Assembly (NCBI RefSeq): GCF_900129725.1
Contig: NZ_FQWQ01000001.1
Coordinates: forward strand, 558,001 to 622,000
Direction: 5' to 3'
Length of the DNA stretch: 64,000 nt
From: Chryseolinea serpens
GTDB taxonomy: Bacteria; Bacteroidota; Bacteroidia; Cytophagales; Cyclobacteriaceae
This document shows positions 9,317-17,738 of the stretch, one piece after another; the stretch's first letter is position 1; every line of letters begins with the position of its first letter. Position numbers and translations under genes: made by a program. The notes under the pieces are model-generated. The model did no database searches and was not told where the DNA came from. It was given only the letters and a program-made list of their open reading frames with translations.

Positions 9317-9907
9317 ATGAGAAATGTCTTGCTCCTGTTGTTCTTCACCTCCCAGTCTCTCCTAGCCCAAAGCGTGAAGCTACTCGATGGCAGTTTAGAG
9401 AGTTTGAAGGGACAGAAATCCTACAACATCATCTTCCGCTACGACAGCATGCTGGTGGGCATGGCCGATCCCAAACCGGAAAAGGTGTTCCTGTTGGAAG
9501 TCAAGAAGCGATGGGAAGAGCGCGAGCCGGGCAGAGGTTCCGACTTTATCCAGGAGTGGTTTGAAGATCGGAAGCTGCTCTATGAACCGTCGTTCATTCA
9601 GAACTTTAAACAATACGCCAAAGTAGAACTCCCCGACCCCCAGGCGGCCTACACGCTGATCGTGAAAACAAAACACACCGAAGGCGGCTGGTTCGGCGGC
9701 GTACTGGCACACCCCGGGCAAATCGATGGCGAATTGAGGATCGTCGAGTCAGCCGATCAAAGCAAAGTCGTGGCCCGGATCGCGTTTTATAAATTCACCG
9801 GTAAAATTCAATATCCTGGTGATTTCGAGATGACTACGAGAATACAATCCGCTTATGCCATTGCTGGGAAGGGACTTGGCGATTTTGTAAAGCGGAAATC
9901 TAAATAG
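9317..9907 (+). CDS. Secreted hypothetical protein (196 aa)
   Basis: Not recognised as a characterised family. The start MRNVLLLLFFTSQSLLAQSVKLL gives a clean Sec signal peptide cleaved near LLAQ. A longer in-frame start at 9266 would bury it behind an unlikely leader. The mature part of about 175 residues is mixed alpha/beta (YNIIFRYDSMLVGM, KVFLLEVKKRWEE, WFEDRKLLYEPSFIQNF, TLIVKTKHTEGGWFGGV). It closely resembles a widespread Bacteroidota periplasmic type of unknown role in which a middle stretch describes a transport-like beta sheet. It is followed 115 bases later by a lipoprotein gene on the same strand. Confidence 0.75.
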   Translation: MRNVLLLLFFTSQSLLAQSVKLLDGSLESLKGQKSYNIIFRYDSMLVGMADPKPEKVFLLEVKKRWEEREPGRGSDFIQEWFEDRKLLYEPSFIQNFKQYAKVELPDPQAAYTLIVKTKHTEGGWFGGVLAHPGQIDGELRIVESADQSKVVARIAFYKFTGKIQYPGDFEMTTRIQSAYAIAGKGLGDFVKRKSK

Positions 9908-10019
9908 CAGTCAAGCACACCGAAGCAACATTCCACACATTTTCATATCTTGCCGGTTCTCTCTGGAGCTCTCCACGTGAAATAACCGTTGCCAGAAAGG
10001 TTTGATATTGTATCCAGTT

Positions 10020-10829
10020 ATGATGAAGTCTATTCAAAGGTTGCTAAAACTGTTCCCCTGTCTGCTGTTCATTGTTTTTGTTACCTGTTCTAAAGACGAT
10101 CCCGCAGTGCAACAACCCTCCAACCCGAGTTTAAAAACATGTGTTTTGAAAAGCGGCACGTCCAACGGAACGTCCATCACCTTCGACCGCGACGACAAGC
10201 ATTGGCCGATAACGATCCGTTATTCCAATGGAAATAAGCCGGCCATCACCTGTTCCATTCAATACGACGCCGATCACCGTGTTGTTAAATTGATACAGGG
10301 GAACGCTTACGTTGAATACTCTTATCAGTCAGGAAAACCGGTAACGAGCACCGTATTCACCAGGAAAAGCCCTGATGCATCCTTCGAGCAGTATTGGCAG
10401 TACTACTATCATTATGACGATCAGGGAAGGCTGGATTCTACCACCGACCATATCGGTCAATACGAGCGGTTTGAGTACGATGCGGCAGGCAACGTTATCA
10501 AACGATACACCAAGCAAAGGGGACAGCCAGAGAAGTTGACGCGGCAATACCTGACCTTTGACGACAAAAAGAATCCTCGCGTGGAAGCAAATTTCGACCA
10601 GGTCGGCGTGCTGCTCGATTGGATCGAAGGAAACTTTATCACCATGTTACAGCTTCCAACACTAAGTCAACACAACAGTACCAAAGACGTCTATGTTTCA
10701 TCGGACCGTGTCATACTCCGTACATGCTCTTTCCAATACAACCCGGAAGGCTACCCCATATCGGCGCGCATACAAACCGACGCAAAAAGCGACGTCACCA
10801 CCGAGGTCATCGCGTATGATTGCTGGTGA
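10020..10829 (+). CDS. Lipoprotein with YD/RHS-like repeats
   Basis: A 269-residue probable outer-membrane lipoprotein. A hydrophobic leader ends in FVTC with Cys23 followed by SKDDP, a slightly weak lipobox but with the SKDD tail typical of Bacteroidota lipoproteins. Residues about 60-190 contain short YD-type beta repeats (IQYDADHRVVKLIQG, YYHYDDQGRLDSTTDHI, FEYDAAGNVIKRYTK), as in DUF4595-like and RHS-type proteins. Two adjacent ATGs (10020 and 10023) are possible starts; a TTG at 10002 is less likely. Function unknown; possibly a surface-exposed beta structure. Confidence 0.8.
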   Translation: MMKSIQRLLKLFPCLLFIVFVTCSKDDPAVQQPSNPSLKTCVLKSGTSNGTSITFDRDDKHWPITIRYSNGNKPAITCSIQYDADHRVVKLIQGNAYVEYSYQSGKPVTSTVFTRKSPDASFEQYWQYYYHYDDQGRLDSTTDHIGQYERFEYDAAGNVIKRYTKQRGQPEKLTRQYLTFDDKKNPRVEANFDQVGVLLDWIEGNFITMLQLPTLSQHNSTKDVYVSSDRVILRTCSFQYNPEGYPISARIQTDAKSDVTTEVIAYDCW

Positions 10830-10891
10830 ATTGACCTTTTGAAACGCCATCCTTTGTCATTTGCAACCTCTTGAAAGCCCGTTCGGGTTCC

Positions 10892-11122
10892 TTAACGATT
10901 TGGTTTCATGAACATCCACATGAAAATGAAAATAATAGTGGTTGCTATCATAATTACTACCCTGACAACAAGGATATTGATTGTACTCCTAATGTATCTT
11001 CTTTCCTCTTCATCAGAGGCGGCCTCCAATCTTTTCTTATGAAATGGATAAGCAACGAAGATAAAATGCGAACCAACTGCTACGGTAAGCAAAACTAGTC
11101 CTATGATGATTTTAAGTTCCAT
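10892..11122 (-). CDS. Small membrane protein, tandem paralogue 2
   Basis: A 76-residue protein with two predicted membrane helices (MELKIIIGLVLLTVAVGSHF and ILVVRVVIMIATTIIFIFMW). They flank a conserved charged loop (AYPFHKKRLEAASDEEERRY). It is nearly a copy of the upstream neighbour at 11101-11340. The start at MELK is chosen because the neighbour begins identically; a start 4 codons earlier (11134) is also open. It overlaps the end of the first paralogue by 22 bases, which suggests translational coupling. No known family recognised. Confidence 0.7.
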   Translation of the reverse strand: MELKIIIGLVLLTVAVGSHFIFVAYPFHKKRLEAASDEEERRYIRSTINILVVRVVIMIATTIIFIFMWMFMKPNR

Positions 11123-11340
11123 AAAAATATCCACATGAAAATAATAGTGGCTACTATCAGAATTATTGTCCTGCCAACAAGAATAATGATTGTGCTCCTA
11201 ATGTATCTCCTTTCCTCATCATCAGTGGCTGCCTCCAATCTCTTCTTGTGAAATGGATAAGCAACAAAGATAGAATAAGAACCACCAGCTAAGGCAATCA
11301 AAACTAGTAAAACTAGTTCTATGACGATTTTTAGTTCCAT
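11101..11340 (-). CDS. Small membrane protein, tandem paralogue 1
   Basis: A 79-residue, two-helix membrane protein: MELKIVIELVLLVLIALAGG, a polar loop AYPFHKKRLEAATDDEERRY followed by IRSTI, then a second helix ending FMWIFLW. The loop differs from the downstream paralogue at only a few positions and the DNA is also very similar, so the pair arose by a recent tandem duplication. The short charged loop with KKR and EERR suggests a protein or membrane contact. No family name can be given. Confidence 0.72.
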   Translation of the reverse strand: MELKIVIELVLLVLIALAGGSYSIFVAYPFHKKRLEAATDDEERRYIRSTIIILVGRTIILIVATIIFMWIFLWNLKSS

Positions 11341-11411
11341 GGATGAGTAAAATTAATTGAAAAGACCATACCCTATACTTCTTGGATATCAAAATTCCTG
11401 GCGCCATCGGC

Positions 11412-14400
11412 TTATCTAAAATTCCTCCCCTCCGGAAAGATCTTCCCCTGCACCACTTCCTGCTCCTCCGTTTTCTTCTTCACCAAAAAAGGCGATGTCT
11501 TCTCATCCGAACGCGACATGGGCGTCAACACCAGGTCTTCATCTTTCCATGAGGTGAGCCTTTTCAAGAGCCCCGAAAAATTATAGCAACGCCTCACGAT
11601 CACGTGGATCACCTCCCCTTCCCGTTGCAGTTGGCCTTCGACCATGAGTAGACGGGATTGGATAATTTCTTTTCGATACTGATCAAACAGCTTTTGAAAG
11701 ACCACGAGGTTCGACGTTCCGGTCTCGTCTTCGATGGTGATGAAACAAATGCCACTCGCCGTTCCAGGTCTTTGCCTGACCAGGATGAGACCGGCTACTT
11801 TCACCAGGTCTCCATTCTTTGCCGCTTCGAGTGAGGAAACAGGACGGACATTAAATTTGTCGAGTTGCTCACGGATAAAGCTCACCGGATGTGCCTTTAA
11901 CGACAACGACATCGCCGCATAATCATGCACCACATGTTCCGACAAGGCCATGGTGGGAAGTTTTATTTTTTCCTCGGCAACATCGTTGGGAGACTGGCCG
12001 GAGAAAAGTGCCATCGGCTGGTCCTTTGTCGATACTTCCCACAGTGCCTTCCGACGGTCGTGGTCGATGGAACGGAAGGCATCGGCGTCGGCTAGTTTTT
12101 CGAGGGCGGCTTCGGAGAGGCCGGTTTCGCGAAGTTCGTGAATGGAAGTGTAGCCGGTTTTCCGTTTTTCGATCAGCAGCTGCATGTCTTCCTCGCGCAA
12201 GCCTTTCACCTGGCGAAAGCCGAGGCGCAGGGCGCAGTGTTTACCTGATTTTTCTTCCAGGAGATTGTCCCAGTGAGAATGATTGATGTCTACCGCGCGT
12301 ACATCCACACCGTGTTTTTGGGCATCGATGATGATCTGCGCGGGCTGATAGAAACCCATGGGCATGCTGTTGAGCAAGGCGCAGGCAAACACGTCGGGGT
12401 AATAGCATTTGAGCCAGGAGGAAACATAGACCAACAGGGCGAAGCTAACCGCGTGGCTCTCCGGAAAGCCATAGCTGCCAAACCCTTCCAGTTGTTTGAA
12501 CACGCGGCGTGCATATTCTTCGCTATAGCCATTGTGCGTCATGCCGGCGATCAATTTCCTTTCAAAGTTCGCAATCACGCCCTTTGCCTTGAAGGTGGCC
12601 ATGCTCCTGCGCAACTCGTCGGCTTCGGCTGGGGTGAAGCCGGCTGCAACGATGGCGATCTTCATGGCTTGCTCCTGGAACAACGGGATGCCTAGTGTCC
12701 GGCCTAAGATTTCTTCCAGTTCTTTTGAGGGATAGTCGATGGGCTCTTCCCCGTTGCGGCGGCGCAGGTAGGGATGCACCATGTCGCCCTGTATGGGGCC
12801 GGGGCGCACGATGGCTACTTCGATGACCAGGTCGTAGAAACATTTTGGCTTGAGCCGCGGGAGCATGGATTGTTGTGCACGACTTTCGATCTGGAACACG
12901 CCAATGGTGTCGGCATGGCCCACCATGTCGTAGACGGCGGGGTCGTCTTGCGGGATGTTGGCCAGCGTGAGTTGACGGCCGTAATGGGTCTTGACAAGAT
13001 CGAACGCTTTCCGGATGCAGGTGAGCATGCCCAGGGCGAGCACGTCTATTTTCAGAAAACCCAGGGCATCGATGTCGTCTTTGTTCCATTCAATGCAGGT
13101 GCGGTCTTCCATGCGCGCATTCAGGATGGGGCAGAGATGAGACAGTTCGCCTTGTGTGATGACAAAGCCACCGGTGTGCTGCCCCAGTTGACGGGGAAAG
13201 CCCATGAACTGTGCGGTGAGCTGCAATACTTTTTGAAGCGTGGGATCGTCGGGGTTCAGGCCTTGGCTGGCGATGCGATTGCGGTCAAACCCTTCGTCGG
13301 CAAAATCCCAGATCAAACCCGAGAGGCGATTGACGGTGTCGACCGACAATCCCATGGCTTTACCCACATCGCGAATGGCACCTTTGTGGTGTTGTTGTGT
13401 AACGGTGGCGACAATGGCCGCCCGGTTGCGGCCGTACTTTCCAAAGATATACTGCATGACCTCTTCACGCCTTTCGTGTTCGAAGTCCACATCGATATCG
13501 GGTGGCTCGTTGCGTGCCGAGGAAATGAACCGTTCAAACAGCAGATCAAATTTCGAGGGATCCACCGACGTGATGCCCAGGCAGTAGCACACGGTGGAGT
13601 TTGCTGCCGACCCTCTCCCTTGACAAAGGATTCCCTGCTTCCGCGCATAGCGCACGATGTCGTAGACGGTGAGAAAGTACTCGGCATAGTTCATCTGTTC
13701 CATAAAGGACAGCTCATAAGCAATGGCGGCTTTGATCTTTTCGGGGATGTGTTCTCCGAAAAGGTCGTGAGCACCCGCTTCTGTCAGGAAGGCGAGCTCT
13801 TCCTGCGGGGTGCGGCCGTCGGTGGTGATCTCTTTGGGGTATTGGTATTTCAATTCGTCGAGCGAAAACTGGCAGGCTTCGGCGATGGCCTGGGTTTGGC
13901 GGACGGCGTCGGGATATTGACGGAACAGCCGGAGCATTTCGTCGATGGGCTTCAGAAATCTTTCTGCATTTGGATGCAAGCGAAAGCCGGCGGTGTGGAT
14001 GGTGCATTTTTCACGCACGCAAGTGACCACGTCTTGCAATTCCCGCCGCTTGGGGTGGTGATAGTGCACGTCGTTGGTCGCCACCATTGGCATGTGCAGT
14101 TGGGTGGCCAGTTGGGCGATGCGATGCAATTGTTTGGAATCATCGCCACCATAGGTGCGGGCTGCCGCAATGTAGAGGTGCTCTCCAAAAGCCTCCCGGT
14201 ATTCGCGCAACGCTTTTTTGAAGGCAGGATCAAATTCATACACTTCATTCAATGCGGATGGCGGCAACACGACGAACTTCGATCCTTTGGCATGATCATA
14301 GACGTCGGCTTTATATAACTGGCATTGGCCCTTTTCCGTGCGAAGGTTGCCCACGGTGAGCAACGATGAGATTTGTGCATAAGCCTGGACATCCGTGGGA

Positions 14401-14633
14401 AACGCCAGGAGACTGGGTCCATCCATGAGGTCCAGACGACACGCCGGGATGATGCGCATGCCCAATTTTTTTGCGGCCACGTGGGCGCGGACAATGCCCG
14501 CGAAGGTGTTCCGGTCGGTGATGGCGATGCGGCTATGACCGAAGGCCGATGCTTGCTCCACCATCTCCTCCGGGTGTGATGCACCGCGGAGAAAACTGAA
14601 GTTTGTTGTGACCTGTAGCTCGGTGTATGCCAT
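11412..14633 (-). CDS. dnaE2: Error-prone DNA polymerase III alpha subunit DnaE2 (ImuC)
   Basis: A 1073-residue C-family DNA polymerase, the catalytic subunit of the ImuA-ImuB-DnaE2 mutasome used in translesion synthesis and damage-induced mutagenesis. Visible parts are the N-terminal PHP domain (YTELQVTTNFSFLRGASHPEE, IAITDRNTFAG) and the palm with CQGRGSAANS and PDIDVDF. Catalytic aspartates are D379 and D381, equivalent to the DnaE pair. Next come the finger region (QLGQHTGGFVIT, GFLKIDVLALGML), a helix-hairpin-helix region, and an OB fold near the C-terminus (VKVAGLILVRQRPGTASG). The start at MAYTELQV is 5 bases after the imuB stop; an upstream ATG would overlap imuB. It is the last gene of a three-gene operon. 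Confidence 0.97.
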   Translation of the reverse strand: MAYTELQVTTNFSFLRGASHPEEMVEQASAFGHSRIAITDRNTFAGIVRAHVAAKKLGMRIIPACRLDLMDGPSLLAFPTDVQAYAQISSLLTVGNLRTEKGQCQLYKADVYDHAKGSKFVVLPPSALNEVYEFDPAFKKALREYREAFGEHLYIAAARTYGGDDSKQLHRIAQLATQLHMPMVATNDVHYHHPKRRELQDVVTCVREKCTIHTAGFRLHPNAERFLKPIDEMLRLFRQYPDAVRQTQAIAEACQFSLDELKYQYPKEITTDGRTPQEELAFLTEAGAHDLFGEHIPEKIKAAIAYELSFMEQMNYAEYFLTVYDIVRYARKQGILCQGRGSAANSTVCYCLGITSVDPSKFDLLFERFISSARNEPPDIDVDFEHERREEVMQYIFGKYGRNRAAIVATVTQQHHKGAIRDVGKAMGLSVDTVNRLSGLIWDFADEGFDRNRIASQGLNPDDPTLQKVLQLTAQFMGFPRQLGQHTGGFVITQGELSHLCPILNARMEDRTCIEWNKDDIDALGFLKIDVLALGMLTCIRKAFDLVKTHYGRQLTLANIPQDDPAVYDMVGHADTIGVFQIESRAQQSMLPRLKPKCFYDLVIEVAIVRPGPIQGDMVHPYLRRRNGEEPIDYPSKELEEILGRTLGIPLFQEQAMKIAIVAAGFTPAEADELRRSMATFKAKGVIANFERKLIAGMTHNGYSEEYARRVFKQLEGFGSYGFPESHAVSFALLVYVSSWLKCYYPDVFACALLNSMPMGFYQPAQIIIDAQKHGVDVRAVDINHSHWDNLLEEKSGKHCALRLGFRQVKGLREEDMQLLIEKRKTGYTSIHELRETGLSEAALEKLADADAFRSIDHDRRKALWEVSTKDQPMALFSGQSPNDVAEEKIKLPTMALSEHVVHDYAAMSLSLKAHPVSFIREQLDKFNVRPVSSLEAAKNGDLVKVAGLILVRQRPGTASGICFITIEDETGTSNLVVFQKLFDQYRKEIIQSRLLMVEGQLQREGEVIHVIVRRCYNFSGLLKRLTSWKDEDLVLTPMSRSDEKTSPFLVKKKTEEQEVVQGKIFPEGRNFR

Positions 14634-14638
14634 GATGC

Positions 14639-16171
14639 TTAAGCAAAAAATCCGTGGATAAACCACTGATAGGTTTTTTCATGATAATGCCCTAACCGGA
14701 AGAGCCAATAGCGATAGCCCTCTTCATCCTCGACACGGTAGTAGTCGCGGTGCTGTCCTTGTTGGAGCCACCACTCCTGTTCGATGCGTTCCGGCCCATC
14801 GGCCTTCACGATCTTGTGAAGTTTCCCATTGTGACGGAACAACATGGGAGGATAGTCCGGGATGGGTGCCGTGACATCGATGCGTTCGGGCGTTGCTAAG
14901 AGATTCAGGGGACGTAGTTTATCGGTCCGCCAGTTGGTCGTTAGTTTTTCCTGGAGTGATGCTGCGGGTTTGAATGAACGCTCCGGCCAGTAATGTTCGT
15001 CGGGCACATAGCGGCGGATGGATTGTGCTCCGACCTTGACGGCCAGGCGATCGATCAGTTCGGATAATCGTTCATCGTCCAGGCCACCGGTTCCCTCCCA
15101 CATCTGTTCCTGTTGTGCGAAATGATCTTCTACTTTTGGCGCCTCCAGGACAAAGAGCTCGATGCCCAGTGCCGGCTCGATCGTGGGCAGCTTGATCTCA
15201 AAGAGTTTGAAAAGATGGGAGACGTGATGCGACGGCCGGTTTGTTCCAATGTCGATCCGCTCGATTTTTCCATCGACGCGATAGCCTTTGAATACAGCCG
15301 AGCGCAGTCCCTTTTGTTCGTGTCGCAGGCGGAGACACAATGTTTCCAGCAATTGCTGCAACGCGATCTCAATGCCGGTTGCCGTCACAATCGGTTCGAG
15401 ACAAGGCAATCGCTCCTGGTAAGGTTCAACGGGTTCGACGGGCTCGATCCCTTCCATTTCCTGGCCCAGGGCCATGTCCAGTCGCATGATAAAATGCGGG
15501 CCAAAGCGTCTTCTCAAAGACGCGCGTGGCATCTGGATGAATTGACGGATCTGGTGTAGACCAAGCTTGTGCAAGCGCGTCGCCGCATCGGCTTCCAGGC
15601 GAAGGGCTTCCGGTGGCAAGGGAAGCAAGGCTTCGATGTGCCGGCCAGGGGCCACCACCAGCGGTTCGTTTCCAAACCTGGCCATCGCCCACGCAACGCC
15701 CAGGGTATCGGCCATGGCCGCCCGCACGTCGTAGCCACGGGCATTTAATTTTTTGACGATCTCCTCCAGGTAGCGCTCATCGCCGCCCCAAAGGTGTGTG
15801 CAACCCGTGACATCGAGCAGCAGGCCGTCGGGTGGATCGACGGCGACGATGGGTGTGAAGCGGATGCACCACAGCGCGAGGCGCTTGAGTAATTTTTCGG
15901 AAAGATCAGGTTTGTCGTCCAGCACTTCCAGGTCGGGAAAGAGCGCTCTCGCGTCGGCGAGGACCATGCCGGGAGTGATGCCTTTTCTTTCGGCAAAGGC
16001 ATTGGCGGCGGTGATCACCATCCGGCCATGTGAGGGTGCCCGCAAGACGAAGGGAAGGTCTTTTAATAACGGTTTTGTCTCGCCGGAGTGTTTCGCAAGG
16101 GCTTGTTGGCGGATGGCGAACCAGTCCGTGGTGAGGTGACGGAACCAGATGGAGACAAAGCGGCTGGCCAT
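14639..16171 (-). CDS. imuB: ImuB, Y-family polymerase-like mutasome adaptor
   Basis: A 510-residue member of the inactive Y-family polymerases. The start MASRFVSIWFRHL is one base after the imuA stop. The polymerase-like core is present (ITAANAFAERKGITPGMVLADARALFP, LLLDVTGCTHLWGGDE, HRLGL-type HhH at LHKLGLHQIRQF). The usual catalytic acidic residues are missing: WFRHLTTDW replaces the D-bearing first motif, and LLLDVTG replaces the SIDE motif. That agrees with ImuB being a scaffold that links DnaE2 and ImuA to the sliding clamp. QEQMW in the region before RLSELIDRLAVKVG is a plausible clamp-binding motif. The C-terminal domain ends with a YRVEDEEGYRYWLFR segment typical of ImuB. Confidence 0.95.
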   Translation of the reverse strand: MASRFVSIWFRHLTTDWFAIRQQALAKHSGETKPLLKDLPFVLRAPSHGRMVITAANAFAERKGITPGMVLADARALFPDLEVLDDKPDLSEKLLKRLALWCIRFTPIVAVDPPDGLLLDVTGCTHLWGGDERYLEEIVKKLNARGYDVRAAMADTLGVAWAMARFGNEPLVVAPGRHIEALLPLPPEALRLEADAATRLHKLGLHQIRQFIQMPRASLRRRFGPHFIMRLDMALGQEMEGIEPVEPVEPYQERLPCLEPIVTATGIEIALQQLLETLCLRLRHEQKGLRSAVFKGYRVDGKIERIDIGTNRPSHHVSHLFKLFEIKLPTIEPALGIELFVLEAPKVEDHFAQQEQMWEGTGGLDDERLSELIDRLAVKVGAQSIRRYVPDEHYWPERSFKPAASLQEKLTTNWRTDKLRPLNLLATPERIDVTAPIPDYPPMLFRHNGKLHKIVKADGPERIEQEWWLQQGQHRDYYRVEDEEGYRYWLFRLGHYHEKTYQWFIHGFFA

Positions 16172-16172
16172 T

Positions 16173-16904
16173 TCATCCGGTTTTCTGTTGTTGCTCGGGC
16201 ACTTGAGAAAGTGACTTGTACACCGGCAGGAGTTTTCCATCTCTCCATTGCATATCCCACACACCGGATCTTCCATTCCGGATCCTCAGCAGTTCTACGC
16301 GCCAAGTCGGGAAACCGATGCCCGGCAGGTCGTCCACCGGTTCGCTGGGCAGCGAGGTGATCTTCCAGCGCGAGACGCATGCCGTGGTGTTGAGCTGACG
16401 ATAGTGGTTGCGCAGGATGAAACCGGTCACCTGGCTTTGTTCGACGGCCAATTGCAGGCGTCGGGAAGCGGTGAAACTGATCTCCTGCATCTCTCCCACC
16501 ACAGCAGCCAACGCACCACACTTTAAGGCTTCGTCCATCGCCCAGATGACGTCCTTTTCTTTTTGGAGATCGACGAAGATGAAACGGTCGGGGTGTATGC
16601 CAAAGCTTTTTAGTGCCGGCGGAAAAAGTGTTCGCGAAGCACTGATCCAGAGTGCCGCTCCACTGGTTCCCAGGAGCGAGGACAGCAAGCCCGCCATGAA
16701 GCCGCCTGTAGCCGCGGCATCTTCTGTTTTGGTGGATACAAATTCGTGGACAGCACCTAAAGGAAATGTGGCATTGGGGAAGGCATCTTTGATGTGGCCA
16801 AGCCCCATGTCTACCGCCAGACTGTTAACGGGTTTGAACCCTTGCAGACGAAGAATGTCCGTTTGCAAGGCCGCCATGATATCAGCTTTCTTTATAGACG
16901 TCAT
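16173..16904 (-). CDS. imuA: ImuA, RecA-like mutasome protein
   Basis: A 243-residue RecA/SulA-like protein, first gene of the imuA-imuB-dnaE2 operon. Features are LGHIKDAFPNATFPLGAVHEF, AAATGGFMAGLLSSLLG (degenerate Walker-like turn), ALWISASRTLFPPALKSFGIHPDRFIFVDL and a C-terminal VELLRIRNGRSGVWDMQW, which are usual for Bacteroidota ImuA. It helps assemble or regulate the mutasome at stalled forks. The start at MTSIKK (16904) is preferred over the ATG at 16925, because the -7 box TATCTTTG lies at 16923-16930 and the longer start would fall inside the promoter. Confidence 0.93.
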   Translation of the reverse strand: MTSIKKADIMAALQTDILRLQGFKPVNSLAVDMGLGHIKDAFPNATFPLGAVHEFVSTKTEDAAATGGFMAGLLSSLLGTSGAALWISASRTLFPPALKSFGIHPDRFIFVDLQKEKDVIWAMDEALKCGALAAVVGEMQEISFTASRRLQLAVEQSQVTGFILRNHYRQLNTTACVSRWKITSLPSEPVDDLPGIGFPTWRVELLRIRNGRSGVWDMQWRDGKLLPVYKSLSQVPEQQQKTG

Positions 16905-16922
16905 ACTTTTGGCCCCAGGGTT

Positions 16923-16972
16923 CAAAGATAGACAACTAATTTAATTAGTTTTATAAAACTATTATTTTTAGT
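16923..16972 (-). promoter_or_regulatory. imuA promoter with tandem ACTA-N7-TAGT operators
   Basis: A perfect Bacteroidota -7 box, TATCTTTG (16923-16930 on the minus strand), precedes imuA. Two 15-base palindromes of identical form, ACTA-N7-TAGT, lie just upstream at 16935-16949 and 16958-16972, with centres 23 bases apart. The first fills the space between the -7 and -33 regions. This is the expected geometry for a repressor, most simply a LexA-type SOS repressor; the binding protein is inferred. Confidence 0.65.
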
Positions 16973-17106
16973 TTTACTATCAGGGCCATTGAATTTGCAT
17001 ATGATTATAAAGCATTAAAAATCAGATAATTAAATATTATTACTTAATCTAATAGCATAGCATGTTCTCCTTTTTGCGGTAAAGTACTGATATTACCATG
17101 CTTCAT

Positions 17107-17114
17107 TAAATTTG
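17107..17114 (+). promoter_or_regulatory. -7 box of the 17132 gene
   Basis: TAAATTTG fits TAnnTTTG exactly and lies 18 bases before the start codon. No convincing -33 box was found at the normal distance. Confidence 0.45.
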
Positions 17115-17131
17115 ACAAATAAGACAACCCT

Positions 17132-17653
17132 ATGAATCAACCTTCCTTCACATCCACAGGAGAACTGATCGTTTCCCCTGCTCCTTCATCCTCAGCCAAT
17201 GACTTCGACTTTCTGCAAGGCTCATGGACCATCCAAAACCGGAAACTAAAATCCAGGCTAAGCAACAGCAATGCATGGGAGGAATTCACGGCCACGGGAA
17301 CGATGTATAAAATATTGCTTGGCCTGGGGAACATCGATGACTTTGTTGCCGCTTTTGATGGAAAGCCTTTTGAAGGTATGACGGTCCGGTTGTTCAATCC
17401 TCAAACAAAACTGTGGAGTTTGTATTGGGCAGATTCCATCAAGGGTGTTCTTGACAAACCGGTTGTGGGGTCTTTCGATCGTTCGATTGGCTATTTTTAC
17501 AATACGGATGTCTTCAACGGGCAGGACATCCTGGTGGCCTTTCAATGGGACAAGACCGATCCGGACAAACCCGTTTGGAGCCAGGCCTTCTCTGCCGACA
17601 AGGGCAAGACCTGGGAATGGAATTGGTATATGAACTTCAGCAGAGTAGCCTGA
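17132..17653 (+). CDS. Small cytosolic protein, DUF1579-like
   Basis: A 173-residue protein without a signal peptide. FDFLQGSWTIQNRKLKSRL near residue 30 and later strands (WEEFTATGTMYKILLGLGNID, MTVRLFNPQTKLWSLYWAD, GYFYNTDVFNGQDILVAF, KPVWSQAFSADKGKTWEWNW) give a lipocalin-like barrel pattern similar to DUF1579 and related heme- or ligand-binding folds. Such proteins are widespread and poorly characterised. It is single, divergent from imuA across about 230 bases, and has its own -7 box. The assignment rests on the opening FLxGxW motif and beta-rich layout. Confidence 0.75.
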   Translation: MNQPSFTSTGELIVSPAPSSSANDFDFLQGSWTIQNRKLKSRLSNSNAWEEFTATGTMYKILLGLGNIDDFVAAFDGKPFEGMTVRLFNPQTKLWSLYWADSIKGVLDKPVVGSFDRSIGYFYNTDVFNGQDILVAFQWDKTDPDKPVWSQAFSADKGKTWEWNWYMNFSRVA

Positions 17654-17738
17654 TCGAAAGCTAATACTGGGTAATTAACAGGAGTTTATTGAAAAGAATC
17701 TCAATCCGTGTTTTGCTGTTTTTAAAGCATCTTGCGCC

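Noticed and set aside
12774-14318. A 514-codon open frame opposite dnaE2
   Set aside because: Long antisense frames are common opposite moderately GC-rich genes; the dnaE2 product has all polymerase motifs, and the antisense product resembles no protein.
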